Below are positions 15,254-24,161 of a stretch of DNA of 64,000 nt, in pieces (positions within the stretch are counted from its first letter, which is position 1; each line of letters begins with the position of its first letter). The stretch is from JAHEEL01 sp942491345. GTDB lineage: Bacteria > Actinomycetota > Acidimicrobiia > Spongiisociales > UBA5794. The stretch spans positions 44,422 through 108,421 of the forward strand of contig CALOAN010000030.1 of the NCBI GenBank assembly GCA_942491345.1, written 5' to 3'. The notes under the pieces are model-generated. The model did not search any database, was not told where the DNA came from, and saw only the letters and a program-made list of their open reading frames with translations. Both the position numbers and the translations under genes were made by a program.

Positions 15254-16981
15254 TTAGCGCTCCTGGTTGTCCTCTCCGTGATCCCGTGGTGACACGCCTG
15301 TCTCGTCTGCATACGACATCACTGCGACTCCGAGGGTCGCATAGAAGAACCGGTCACCGATCCTTTCGTACAGGCCGTAGCTACGCAGGCGATCCTTCAC
15401 CGGACCTTTGAGCTCAGCGAACGCGAACTCGATGCCTCGCGCATCGAAGTCGTCGAGGAGCATCTGCAGCATCTCCGCCCCTGTGCTGTCGATATCGCTG
15501 ATCGGCTCGGCGGCAACCACCACCCTGCGGACTCCACCGGGTGTCGCGTCGATGGCCTCGCCGAGTTGCTCCTCGAAGAATCCTGCGTTGGCGAAGAAGA
15601 TGGGTGAGTCGAAGCGGAACAGCAGCAGGCTCGGCACGAGATACGCGTCGGGATGGCGTTCCGTGTCGTGGTAGCCCTTGGCGCCGGCAACGCGACCGAG
15701 GACGGCCGTGTGGGGTCTCCAGCGCTTCCAGATGAACACGGCGAGCGAGACGCCGATAGCGATGAGAAGCCCCTCGAGCACACCTACGAGGACCACTCCG
15801 AGCATCGCGATGACGGCGGCAACGAAGTCGGTACGCCGAACTCGTGCCAGCCAGCGAATCGTGGCGAGGTCGAAGAGGCCGAACGAGGCAACGATCACTA
15901 CAGCGGCGAGGACGGACGAGGGCAGGTCGGCAAGCAGGCCGTTGGCACCGACCAACAGAATGATGATCGCCAGGGCCGACAGGACCCCGGTGAGTTGGGT
16001 CTTCGCTCCAACCGACTCGGCGACGACCGTCCGCGACGAGCTTGCGCTCATCGGGAAACCCTGGAAGAGGCCGGCAGCGATGTTGGATACACCCAGGCCC
16101 ACGGCCTCGTGGTTCTGATCGACACGCTCACCACGTTTGGCAGAGAAGCTGCGTGAAAGCGCGGCCGTGTCGGCGACGGAGACGATGGCGATTGCGAGCG
16201 CCCCTGCGAGCAGAGGCCCAAGGTCTTCCAGCGGCACGCTGGGGAAGGTCGGGCTAGGGAAGCCCGAGGGCAACACGCCAACCACCGAGACGCCCTCGTC
16301 GGCGAGTCCCAGTAGCGCGACAACCGCGATCGAAGCGATCACCGCGACGAGGACCCACGGGATACGGGGGGCGAAACGGCGGCCAACGAGCATCACCACA
16401 ATGGCGACGCTGCCGAGGAGCAGCGAAGCGACAACGGTTTCGCCGTCGGCCAGACCCTTCGCGAACTCGACGATGTCGGAGACAAACCCGTCGCCGTCGG
16501 TGGAGAATCCGAACAGCTTGGGGAGTTGGCTCACCAGAACCAGCAATGCGATGCCGTTGAGGTAGCCGACGCGCACCGGCATCGAGAGGAGGTCGGTGAT
16601 CGTCCCCAACCTGACGAGGCCAACAACAACCTCGATCAACCCGGCAAGGATGGCAAGCATCCCCGCCAACGCGACCGCCTCGGCAGGTGAATCCCCTATG
16701 ACCAGCGGAGCAATGATGGCGGCAATCAGGGGTGCAAGGGAGGAGTCGGGCCCGAGGACCATGATGCGCGACGGGCCAAAGATCGCATATCCGAGGAGAG
16801 CAGCGACGGTGGTGTACAGACCGGTGACGGCGGGAAGCCCGGCAAGCTCGGCGTAGGCCATCCCCTGCGGAACAAGGAGGGCGGTCAGCACCAACGCCGC
16901 AGTGAAATCCTTACGCAACCATCCCTTCTCGTAGGTACGAACAACCGTGATACCGGGCACCCATCGAGCCACAAACCCCAT
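15254..16981 (-). CDS. SulP family anion transporter with STAS domain
   Basis: Membrane carrier of the SulP/SLC26 family (sulfate, bicarbonate or other anions). 575 residues from ATG 16981. The N-terminal transport core shows LVPQGMAYAELAGLPAVTGLY (about 35-55), FGPSRIMVLGPDSSLAPL, repeated helices, and GFPMSASSSRTVVAESVGAKT before the last helices. After KRWRPHTAVLGRV the C-terminal STAS domain follows (FRFDSPIFFANAGFFEEQL, then ISDIDSTGAEMLQML). A longer frame to 17296 has no family homology and crosses a terminator hairpin, so ATG 16981 is preferred. Substrate not determinable from sequence. Confidence 0.92.
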   Translation of the reverse strand: MGFVARWVPGITVVRTYEKGWLRKDFTAALVLTALLVPQGMAYAELAGLPAVTGLYTTVAALLGYAIFGPSRIMVLGPDSSLAPLIAAIIAPLVIGDSPAEAVALAGMLAILAGLIEVVVGLVRLGTITDLLSMPVRVGYLNGIALLVLVSQLPKLFGFSTDGDGFVSDIVEFAKGLADGETVVASLLLGSVAIVVMLVGRRFAPRIPWVLVAVIASIAVVALLGLADEGVSVVGVLPSGFPSPTFPSVPLEDLGPLLAGALAIAIVSVADTAALSRSFSAKRGERVDQNHEAVGLGVSNIAAGLFQGFPMSASSSRTVVAESVGAKTQLTGVLSALAIIILLVGANGLLADLPSSVLAAVVIVASFGLFDLATIRWLARVRRTDFVAAVIAMLGVVLVGVLEGLLIAIGVSLAVFIWKRWRPHTAVLGRVAGAKGYHDTERHPDAYLVPSLLLFRFDSPIFFANAGFFEEQLGEAIDATPGGVRRVVVAAEPISDIDSTGAEMLQMLLDDFDARGIEFAFAELKGPVKDRLRSYGLYERIGDRFFYATLGVAVMSYADETGVSPRDHGEDNQER

Positions 16982-17135
16982 CACACCACCCGCCACTTCA
17001 AGCGTGCGCACTCGTTGGTGTGTTGGCCAAACATCGGTTGCGACCCTACCCAGCGTCCTCGTGCGGTACGAATGAACAGCGTGGCCTGGGTCATCGATCT
17101 GTCGTTCGGGCTCGGACGACGCGCATGCCGTCGCG

Positions 17136-17163
17136 AAGTGGCCGCCCCTGGGGGCGGCCACTT
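17136..17163 (-). terminator. 13-bp perfect hairpin, terminator of the 17184-17597 gene
   Basis: AAGTGGCCGCCCC / GGGGCGGCCACTT with a 2-nt centre, 20 bp past the stop of the small membrane protein on the minus strand and 155 bp before the SulP start. It separates the two transcription units. It is the strongest hairpin in the region. Confidence 0.75.
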
Positions 17164-17183
17164 TCGACTGGTTCGGTCGGTGA

Positions 17184-17597
17184 CTACGACAACGAGGGCG
17201 TGCCGTCGAAGAACGCCTTGCTGTCCTCGCTCCCGTACAGGATGTACAGCACCACGAGGGCGATGACGGCGCCAACGAGACCCTCGAATCGGCCACCCGG
17301 CACGGCGAAGATGACGTAGATCGCGCCGGCGATGCGCAGCACCATCACGACGGCGATCAAGAGACGAACCCCATTGCTGGCCGACCGAAGTCCAAATGCC
17401 AAGAGGCCGATGATCACGCCCACGACGAGCATCGCGATAGCGATGCCGACGATTGCGCTCTCGCTCATGTCTGCTGCCTCCGCGATGGGACCCTTCTCGA
17501 TCAGAAAGAAGACACCGCCGGCAATGTCCAATATCGCGGCGATGTACATCAGAATTGTGATCACACTGATGCCGAGAGGCACCTTCCTGTCTGCCAT
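17184..17597 (-). CDS. Four-helix membrane protein, unknown function
   Basis: 137 residues. Four hydrophobic segments at about 8-32, 47-71, 78-100 and 103-121, and a short polar tail (GSEDSKAFFDGTPSLS). No catalytic motif seen. SD GGAGGAG lies 6 nt before the ATG. It follows the PAP2 phosphatase gene by 76 bp on the same strand and may be co-transcribed. It ends at a strong hairpin. Confidence 0.75.
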   Translation of the reverse strand: MADRKVPLGISVITILMYIAAILDIAGGVFFLIEKGPIAEAADMSESAIVGIAIAMLVVGVIIGLLAFGLRSASNGVRLLIAVVMVLRIAGAIYVIFAVPGGRFEGLVGAVIALVVLYILYGSEDSKAFFDGTPSLS

Positions 17598-17673
17598 GTT
17601 CTCCTCCTTGTTGTTAGCGCTTGCTGCACTTGTGCAGCCGGACTCTAGTCAGATCGCTTCTGCTGGAAGATGG

Positions 17674-18348
17674 TTACCGCTGGGCGCCCATCCCTTCGAT
17701 CCGGTGGACCAGAAGCGCCGCTCCGATGGCAACGGCTGCGCCGAGGGCGGCACCGCCCAGGGCATCGGACAGCCAGTGAGCTCTGAGATACACACGACTG
17801 AGCGCCATGACCACGGCAAACGCTGCAGCCAGCATCTCGAGATTGCGCCGCTTGGTCCCCGCCGGCACCAACACGATCACCAGCGACACCGCGATGGCCG
17901 CACCTGCGACCGCGTGGCCCGAAGGGAAGGAGAACCCCGATGTCTCGACGAGCGGGAACGGGGGTCGTGCCCGTTCGTAGAGGTTCTTCATCGGTCCGAT
18001 CAGCAGCTGAGACCCCACCATGGCCAGGAACCAGGAGGCCAAAGCCTCCCAGCGCCGGCGGAATACCAAGAACACGCCAACGAGGATCATCACCGGTGCT
18101 GTCACCCACGTGCTGCCGATGAAGTCGAGACCTTTCGCGAGAGCGACGACAATCGACGACTCCAGGTCGACGGCGAGCTCATGGACCCGATCGTCGACAC
18201 CTTGGACGAGGTCGGCAAGTGCAGGAATGGCAAGTGCGATGAACACGAACAGGCCGAGCGCCCAGAGTACGAGCGCCAGCCTGAACGCCCCGGGATGGTC
18301 CTGGAGGAGTGGCCGCTCCTCCAGGCGACGCGGCGGTTCGGATGTCAC
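17674..18348 (-). CDS. PAP2 family lipid phosphatase
   Basis: Integral membrane phosphatase (224 aa) of the PAP2/undecaprenyl-pyrophosphate phosphatase type, active on phospho- or pyrophospholipids at the outer face. All three motifs are intact: K121-x6-RP (KNLYERARP), PSGH at 142-145, and SRVYLRAHWLSD (184-195). Its GTG start overlaps the TGA of the upstream kinase/flippase fusion (GTGA), so the two proteins are made together. A close paralogue in the second module is at 44757-45455, with the sequence almost unchanged from NLEMLAAAFAVVMALSRVYLR. Confidence 0.9.
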   Translation of the reverse strand: MTSEPPRRLEERPLLQDHPGAFRLALVLWALGLFVFIALAIPALADLVQGVDDRVHELAVDLESSIVVALAKGLDFIGSTWVTAPVMILVGVFLVFRRRWEALASWFLAMVGSQLLIGPMKNLYERARPPFPLVETSGFSFPSGHAVAGAAIAVSLVIVLVPAGTKRRNLEMLAAAFAVVMALSRVYLRAHWLSDALGGAALGAAVAIGAALLVHRIEGMGAQR

Positions 18349-20831
18349 AGCATCCCGTCTCGTTCGAGCTTCCTGAAGCTGAAGACGCCGGGCAAGATCG
18401 GGAGCCAGAAGGTCGCGATCCTGTAGAGGAAGGTTGCCGACACGGCCGTCGTCGCATCGAGCCCGAGCGCCGTCATCGCGGCGATGATGGCCGCTTCCGT
18501 CGCGCCGATACCACCGGGGGTCGGTGCCAAGTTGCCGAGTGCTTGACCACCGAGGAACACCAGCGCCACGGCGGGAATGCTGAGCCCCCCTCCGAATGCC
18601 TCGAGTGAGAACCACAGGGCGGTGATGTAGGCGACGATCAGCATGAAGGCGCCGCCGAACAGCATGATCGCCTTCGACGGCGTCGATGCGACGGCGACGA
18701 GACCCTCGCCAGAGGCTTTGATGGACGGCCAAACCTTGGTCTTGAAGATCTTCCTCGCCGGGGGGAGGAAGTAGACGACCGTGAGCAGGGTGAAGACCGC
18801 CACCATGCCGATCAGCACCGTCTGCCCGGACGGGAGCTTGATGAAGTCCCCGGCATTCCTCCCGAGGAACACCACCGTCGTGAGCAGCAGCGTCATGTGC
18901 ACCGCCATGGTGGCCACGCTCGCCACGCCGATGCCCGCCACGGCATTCGGGAGTTCGACGCCGTTCTTCTGGAGGAAGCGAACGTTGGTGGCCATGCCGC
19001 CGACCTTGACCGGGCTGATGCGGTTGATGAACGAGCCGGCCAGCTGCACGAGGGTCGTCGGGATCAGCCGCACCCGCTCGGGGACCGACCCCATGATGTT
19101 GTATGCCGCGCCGACGTAGGTGATGAACGACGCGAGGAGGATCGCCGGTGTCCATGCCCAGTTCGCGTCGAGGACGGCGCCGAAGTCGGTCTGCGTCAGC
19201 TGTGGGATCAGGAAGTAGATCGCCAACGCGAAACCGAGCACCATCACGACCGTGCGGGTCGGAATGCGCTCGAGGTTCTCGAGCTTGACCTCCTCGATGT
19301 CGGTCTGGGTCTGGATTTCGTTGCGGATCTCCTCGTCCAGGCCCTTCTGCTTCTTCAGAGAATCACGCGTTGCACCCGAGAGTGCCAGGGGCTGGATACG
19401 CGATGACGCTTCGGCGACAGGATCCGACCCCAGCACAGCAATCGCGTTCGCCACGGCGCGTTCGGCGCCGACCGACGACGCCGTCGACGTGACAAGTTCG
19501 GCGATGTCAGAACGCAGCTGCCCGTCCGTCGCGGCGAGTTCGGCGAAGCCGAAGTCGATCAGCCACGGCTCGCCATCCGAACCGAGGAAGACATTGGCGA
19601 GCCGAAGGTCGCGATGGGCCGTCCTGTGTTCGCGGAGGATCGCGACCTGCTTCCATACACCCCGGAGCACGTCGTCGGTGAGGTCCTCGACGGGGACCGA
19701 GTCGAGCGACTTGCCGTCAACGAGGTCGTACGCCATGAGCATCGAGCTGGGTGCAATGTCGGCGATCGCCTCCATCTGCGGAGTCTTCACGCCGTCGGCG
19801 GTTGCCATCAGCGACGCGACGGCTTCGTGCTCCACCGCTCGCTTGAGAGATGAGAACGGGCGCTCGTCACCAACACCCTTCAGGCGGAACATTCGCGTGA
19901 CGCGGAACATGACGTCTGCCGCACGCTCGTCCGGAGAGAGTACCTTGACGAACAGTCCCTGGCCAGACGTCGTCGTCGCGAAGTAGGGCACCGACCCACG
20001 CGCATCGACACCGGCCCTCTTGAGATTGGTGAGCGTGATCCCAGACCGGGCGAGTCCTTCCACCACTCGACGGCCACGTGGGCGACGGTTGGGCTCGCCG
20101 AAGGCCAGGAGCACCGCCGCCCCGACGGCGTAGGCGATGCCGATCGCCAGGAACTCGTCGGTCGGCGGCTCAAGATGGCTCAGCATCTGCGTAACAGCCA
20201 AGAGGATGATCGTGATCCATCCGAATCGCTTCCACCGCCGATTCAGGTACGGGATGACCGCGGAGAAGAAGGCGGTGAGGGCGACGAGGCTGCCATACCG
20301 GACGAGCGGGCTCGAGATCTCGGTGTCGGCAACGCATTCGAACAGGCCGATGTTGGCGATGTCCGTTCCCGGTGCACACACCCAACTTGGCGGCGCCGTC
20401 GACAGGACGGGTGGTGAGAAGCGCGACACGAGGAACGACTCGAGAAGCCACAGCACCACCAGAGCAAGCACAACCGCGAGGAGTGCGAGACGCAACCGCC
20501 GCCACTGCTTCTTCCGGATGAAGTACCCGATGCCCACGAAGGGCAGGATGAGCGCCAGCAGGCCGACCAGGGCCAGGACGACCATGACCACGGGGTTTGG
20601 GAGGTGGTCGAAGCCCTGGATCACCTCGACCGTGATGGCCTCGGAAAGGTTGTTCAAGGTGGTGGCCAGCAAGAAGCCGAAGATCGTCGCGACGATGGCG
20701 ACGATGAGGCGCAGCAGATCGGTCGGATGGCGCACGATCTTTCGCTCGGCGGGCTCTTCGATGATCACGCCGCGATCTTCCATGGTGGCTGCCAATTTGG
20801 GCTCCTCTGGCTCAGGGCTGGCCGGCATCAT
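18345..20831 (-). CDS. Membrane protein: kinase-like domain fused to an LPG-synthase-type flippase domain
   Basis: About 828 residues from ATG 20831; a GTG at 20876 is the alternative. Layout: an N-terminal membrane region of about six helices (residues 35-245), a cytosolic kinase-like domain (about 275-485), then a C-terminal lysylphosphatidylglycerol-synthase TM / UPF0104 domain (about 505-815) with the family signatures ISPVKVGGMATNVRF and LAPTPGGIGATEAA. The kinase core is complete: VKVL Lys about 296, VEHEA, HRDLRLANVF (406-415) and DFG (426-428). The substrate may be a lipid head group or a protein. It is coupled to a PAP2 phosphatase. The same architecture recurs at 49429-51906. Confidence 0.85.
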   Translation of the reverse strand: MMPASPEPEEPKLAATMEDRGVIIEEPAERKIVRHPTDLLRLIVAIVATIFGFLLATTLNNLSEAITVEVIQGFDHLPNPVVMVVLALVGLLALILPFVGIGYFIRKKQWRRLRLALLAVVLALVVLWLLESFLVSRFSPPVLSTAPPSWVCAPGTDIANIGLFECVADTEISSPLVRYGSLVALTAFFSAVIPYLNRRWKRFGWITIILLAVTQMLSHLEPPTDEFLAIGIAYAVGAAVLLAFGEPNRRPRGRRVVEGLARSGITLTNLKRAGVDARGSVPYFATTTSGQGLFVKVLSPDERAADVMFRVTRMFRLKGVGDERPFSSLKRAVEHEAVASLMATADGVKTPQMEAIADIAPSSMLMAYDLVDGKSLDSVPVEDLTDDVLRGVWKQVAILREHRTAHRDLRLANVFLGSDGEPWLIDFGFAELAATDGQLRSDIAELVTSTASSVGAERAVANAIAVLGSDPVAEASSRIQPLALSGATRDSLKKQKGLDEEIRNEIQTQTDIEEVKLENLERIPTRTVVMVLGFALAIYFLIPQLTQTDFGAVLDANWAWTPAILLASFITYVGAAYNIMGSVPERVRLIPTTLVQLAGSFINRISPVKVGGMATNVRFLQKNGVELPNAVAGIGVASVATMAVHMTLLLTTVVFLGRNAGDFIKLPSGQTVLIGMVAVFTLLTVVYFLPPARKIFKTKVWPSIKASGEGLVAVASTPSKAIMLFGGAFMLIVAYITALWFSLEAFGGGLSIPAVALVFLGGQALGNLAPTPGGIGATEAAIIAAMTALGLDATTAVSATFLYRIATFWLPILPGVFSFRKLERDGML

Positions 20832-20968
20832 AGGGGTAGTCGCTTCCCAGGTAAGCAAGATTTTCAGACGGTTCACCGATGTGAGTCGTCGCGATCATGT
20901 CGGACCAGAGTCGCTCGCCGTGTCTTCACGGGCGGCCGGCGCCGGGGTTCCCCCCTACAACAAGCGCG

Positions 20969-21802
20969 TCACCCTCCATCGATGTTCGCGAGAAAGGCCT
21001 GGGTCGCGTCGAAGGCTGATGCGATGCTCCGCTCCGCATTCGAGAGGTCGCCGTACCGCAGCTTGGTCGGATCGTTGAACCTGCCCCTGGCCGCCCCCGT
21101 CGGGAGCACGTGGACCGCCACGCCGTCGGGGATGCTCGCGAGATCGGTGGTGAAGCGGTGTCGACGGGCGATCTCAAACGCGACGACTCCCACGTCCCAG
21201 GGCTTCGTGGGGACCTCGAGCTCATCGTCGATATGGCCCACGTGCATCACGAACACCGTGGTGGCTCCCAATCCGAAGGCTCGAGACAGGGGAATGGAAT
21301 TCACCACGCCGCCGTCGACATAGTGCTTTCCCGCAACCTCGACCGGCGGCAGAAGGCCGGGCACGGCAGAGGACGCGAGCAGGGCGTCGACCACGGGGCC
21401 GGACGTGAACCAGTGTTCCGACGAATCCTCGATGCAGGCGGCGACACATTCGAAATGCGCCGGCAGGGACTCGATGTCGCTGCCTCCGAGTCTGGCCGTC
21501 AACCACGACCGAAGGTGGTCATTTGCGTGCACATAGGTGCGCTGACCGATGGCCGACCGGGCGCGACTCCAAGCACCGCCGGGGAACAGGTCGCTGAACT
21601 CGAGTCCGCTCCACGCATCCTCCAACATCCGAACCCCGTCGGCGTTCGGAGACGATGCGAACAGTGCCCCGTTGATCGCTCCGATGGAGGTGCCGACCAC
21701 GAAGTCGGCTTCGATACCGGCACCCACGAGTGCTTTGAGCATCCCGACCTCGTAGGCCCCTCGATGGCCTCCCCCTCCGAGAACGAACGCGGTCGTCGTC
21801 AT
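20969..21802 (-). CDS. Patatin-like phospholipase
   Basis: Serine lipid acyl-hydrolase of the patatin/RssA group, 277 residues. The oxyanion loop GGGGHRG is at 8-14, the nucleophile elbow GTSIG follows, and the DGG motif of the Ser-Asp dyad is in KHYVDGGVVNS. All catalytic parts are intact. The ATG at 21802 overlaps the stop of the acyltransferase gene (ATGA), which gives a deacylation/reacylation gene pair. No signal peptide, so it is probably cytosolic or membrane-associated. Confidence 0.92.
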   Translation of the reverse strand: MTTTAFVLGGGGHRGAYEVGMLKALVGAGIEADFVVGTSIGAINGALFASSPNADGVRMLEDAWSGLEFSDLFPGGAWSRARSAIGQRTYVHANDHLRSWLTARLGGSDIESLPAHFECVAACIEDSSEHWFTSGPVVDALLASSAVPGLLPPVEVAGKHYVDGGVVNSIPLSRAFGLGATTVFVMHVGHIDDELEVPTKPWDVGVVAFEIARRHRFTTDLASIPDGVAVHVLPTGAARGRFNDPTKLRYGDLSNAERSIASAFDATQAFLANIDGG

Positions 21803-22890
21803 CGTGACGCCGATCCTGGATCGATCGCGGTCACGCGATTGGCGCCGATCCACGCATCGACCCCCTGCCACTGGGCGTTCAGCCAGGCCACACGATCTTC
21901 CGGGTTCGTCGGTATCTCCCGCACGCTGACATGCCAGTAGTTGGCCCGGATTGTGCGCCCGAACGGGATGCCCTGCCAGATGATGGCAGGGGAGATTAGA
22001 TCCTCGGTCCCGGTGTGAGCTACGAAGACGACATCCGCCCCCGGCGTCTCCTCCATTGCGGCGAGCGGGCCGGAGGGGTGTGGGGGCAGCACGTTCGCCA
22101 GGCTCCGTGCGAATGCCGCATCCTCGGCGAGACCGCGCCGATCGAAGCTCTCGATGATCCTCCTGCGCCGCCCGGGGGTGAAGTTGCCACCCTCGGGGAA
22201 GAGCACGAATGCATCGAGTTCCTGGAGATTCGAGGCGGCGTCTCTGACAGCCTTGAGCGCGACCTCGCGCTGTTTGGGATGAGGGCGAATGAAGCGCATG
22301 GGGAGGCGGTGCCCCATGACGTCGAAGAACGGCGAGAACTCCAACTCCTTCTTCCCCACGATTCGGGGGAATCGTTCGAAGTCGTGGAGGAGCACGCCTG
22401 CGATGAACACCGAATCGCCTGGCCCGGCGTGGCGGCTGAACACGATTATCGGACCATCGATACGCGGCTGGCTCGGGATCTCGATGGTGAACCCGAACGC
22501 GATTTGGATCTCCCGAGAGATCACCCCGAGCCACCACGACAGCAATCGGTAGTGGGCGAGCCGGAACCGGGGAGAGCGGATCCTCGCTCCGAATCCAGAG
22601 GCAACCCACAGCCCGAAAGCGGCGCTGAGGCCCGCGACCTCGCACGCCATGAAGACCACGAACAGCCTCGTTGTTCTCACGAACTTCCACGGCCCCCGCG
22701 TGACGAGGTCGGCTAGGGCGGCGAGAGCGAAGAGGAGAGGGCTGACGATCACCGACAGGACGGCGAGAATGAAGATCAAGGGATCGAAGAGCACACGGCG
22801 CACACCGATCGGTGGGATCCACATCTGACGAACCTCCGCCGTCGCTCGATGGTCGAACGCAGCAACACTAGTGCTGGCCGCTTCCCGCAT
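21799..22890 (-). CDS. PlsC-type 1-acyl-glycerol-phosphate acyltransferase
   Basis: 363 residues. An N-terminal hydrophobic hairpin (about 33-100) anchors it. The acyltransferase motifs follow: SRHAGPGDS, which is H-x4-D, then FPRIVGKKEL, and LFPEGGNFTPGRR (FPEG). It probably acylates lysophospholipids or lysophosphatidic acid. The start overlaps the stop of the solute-binding lipoprotein by one base (TGATG), and the 3' end overlaps the patatin gene by 4 bp. Tight coupling suggests a common lipid remodelling role. Confidence 0.88.
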   Translation of the reverse strand: MREAASTSVAAFDHRATAEVRQMWIPPIGVRRVLFDPLIFILAVLSVIVSPLLFALAALADLVTRGPWKFVRTTRLFVVFMACEVAGLSAAFGLWVASGFGARIRSPRFRLAHYRLLSWWLGVISREIQIAFGFTIEIPSQPRIDGPIIVFSRHAGPGDSVFIAGVLLHDFERFPRIVGKKELEFSPFFDVMGHRLPMRFIRPHPKQREVALKAVRDAASNLQELDAFVLFPEGGNFTPGRRRRIIESFDRRGLAEDAAFARSLANVLPPHPSGPLAAMEETPGADVVFVAHTGTEDLISPAIIWQGIPFGRTIRANYWHVSVREIPTNPEDRVAWLNAQWQGVDAWIGANRVTAIDPGSASR

Positions 22891-24161
22891 CAGCGGCTGT
22901 AGCCCTCCTGCGCCGTCTCCTGTGCGGGCTCGACGCGGCCTGTGGCAATGAACTGCACCATCGCATCGAAGAACGACCGCGTCCCAACGGGCGAGTACAT
23001 GAGATCCGACGCGTCAAAGCGCACAACCTCGGCATCGGCGACGATCGAGGCCATTCTCCGGTCGAAGTCTGCGCCGTAGGCGTCGGGATCGAAGTCGGAG
23101 CTCGGCGAGCTGAAGCCACCCAGCTCCGCCCACGACTCACCGGCAGCGGCCGTGGAGAGGAAGCGCATCAGCGCCCAGGTTTCCTCGCTGTCGGTGAAGG
23201 CCGCTGCGACGGTGCCGCCGATTACGACCGGAGCCGGTCCGGTGTCCATTCCAGGCAGGACGAAGACGTCGACGTCCCCGCCCTCTCCCACCGTGACCTC
23301 GCTCGGGAGATTGGGCAGCTGGAAGGACGCTTGCTTGTACATGAGGCAGCCGGGAGGCGACGCGAACATCGGATCCTGCGCCCTGGCAGGGCTGGTGTTC
23401 AGGGCCCCTCGACGACCACCGTTCGCGGCCTCAGCACTGAGCACGAGAGATCCGAACTCGGCGATCGCCGATCCGATGCGGTCGTCGGTGAACGCGATGT
23501 CGCCCGCAACCCAGGCGTCATAGACCTCGGGGCCGTCGGCCCGCAGCACGATGTCCTCGACCCAGTCGGTGGCGGGCCATCCCGTAGCATCAAAGGCCGA
23601 CACGCCCATGCACCACGGGCTGATACCGTCCGCCGAGATGCGCCTAGAGAGCTCCTCGAGCTCAGTCCACGTCGTTGGGATCTCGTAACCGCGTGCAGCG
23701 AACTCGGCCGGCGGATACCACACGAGGCTCTTCACATGCACCTGGAAGAGCACACTATTCGCCGCGCCGGCTGATCCGAAGACTCCACCGAGGGAGGGGA
23801 GAAGAGACGTGCTCGCAGCCTCGGCCACGTCGTCACGCAGCGGGATGACAAGGCCCTCGTCCGCCAGGTCATCGAGGAGGCCCGGCTGGGGAAAGAGCCC
23901 AACGTCGGGTGGGTTCCCTTCCTCCACTCGCTCGCGGACGGCTCTCGGGAACGACGCCGACCCCGTGAAGCGGGTCTCGATGCCAGTCTCCTCCTCGAAG
24001 CGGGCGAGAACACCGCGGAGGGCATCGGCGTCGGCACCTCGCTGGTTCCCGAAGACGATGAGGGCGTCGGTGTCGTCGACCGTACCCGATGAACAGGCAG
24101 CGGCGACCAGGCCGAGGCCGAGGATAAGGAGGAGTAGCCGTTCAGCCGGACGTGGATTCAT
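22890..24161 (-). CDS. ABC transporter solute-binding lipoprotein (sugar type), orphan
   Basis: 423-residue extracellular binding protein of the sugar/maltose-type family 1. Type II signal peptide with lipobox LVAAAC, acylated Cys23. Family features: INFGNQRG-like first strand (LIVFGNQRG), the PPDVGLFPQPG segment, a hinge with IPTTWTELEELSRRI, and GWPATDWVEDIVLR. No ABC permease or ATPase is adjacent; it lies between a DUF389 protein (20-bp overlap) and PlsC. Either it works with a distant permease or it has been recruited as a surface sensor. Confidence 0.87.
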   Translation of the reverse strand: MNPRPAERLLLLILGLGLVAAACSSGTVDDTDALIVFGNQRGADADALRGVLARFEEETGIETRFTGSASFPRAVRERVEEGNPPDVGLFPQPGLLDDLADEGLVIPLRDDVAEAASTSLLPSLGGVFGSAGAANSVLFQVHVKSLVWYPPAEFAARGYEIPTTWTELEELSRRISADGISPWCMGVSAFDATGWPATDWVEDIVLRADGPEVYDAWVAGDIAFTDDRIGSAIAEFGSLVLSAEAANGGRRGALNTSPARAQDPMFASPPGCLMYKQASFQLPNLPSEVTVGEGGDVDVFVLPGMDTGPAPVVIGGTVAAAFTDSEETWALMRFLSTAAAGESWAELGGFSSPSSDFDPDAYGADFDRRMASIVADAEVVRFDASDLMYSPVGTRSFFDAMVQFIATGRVEPAQETAQEGYSR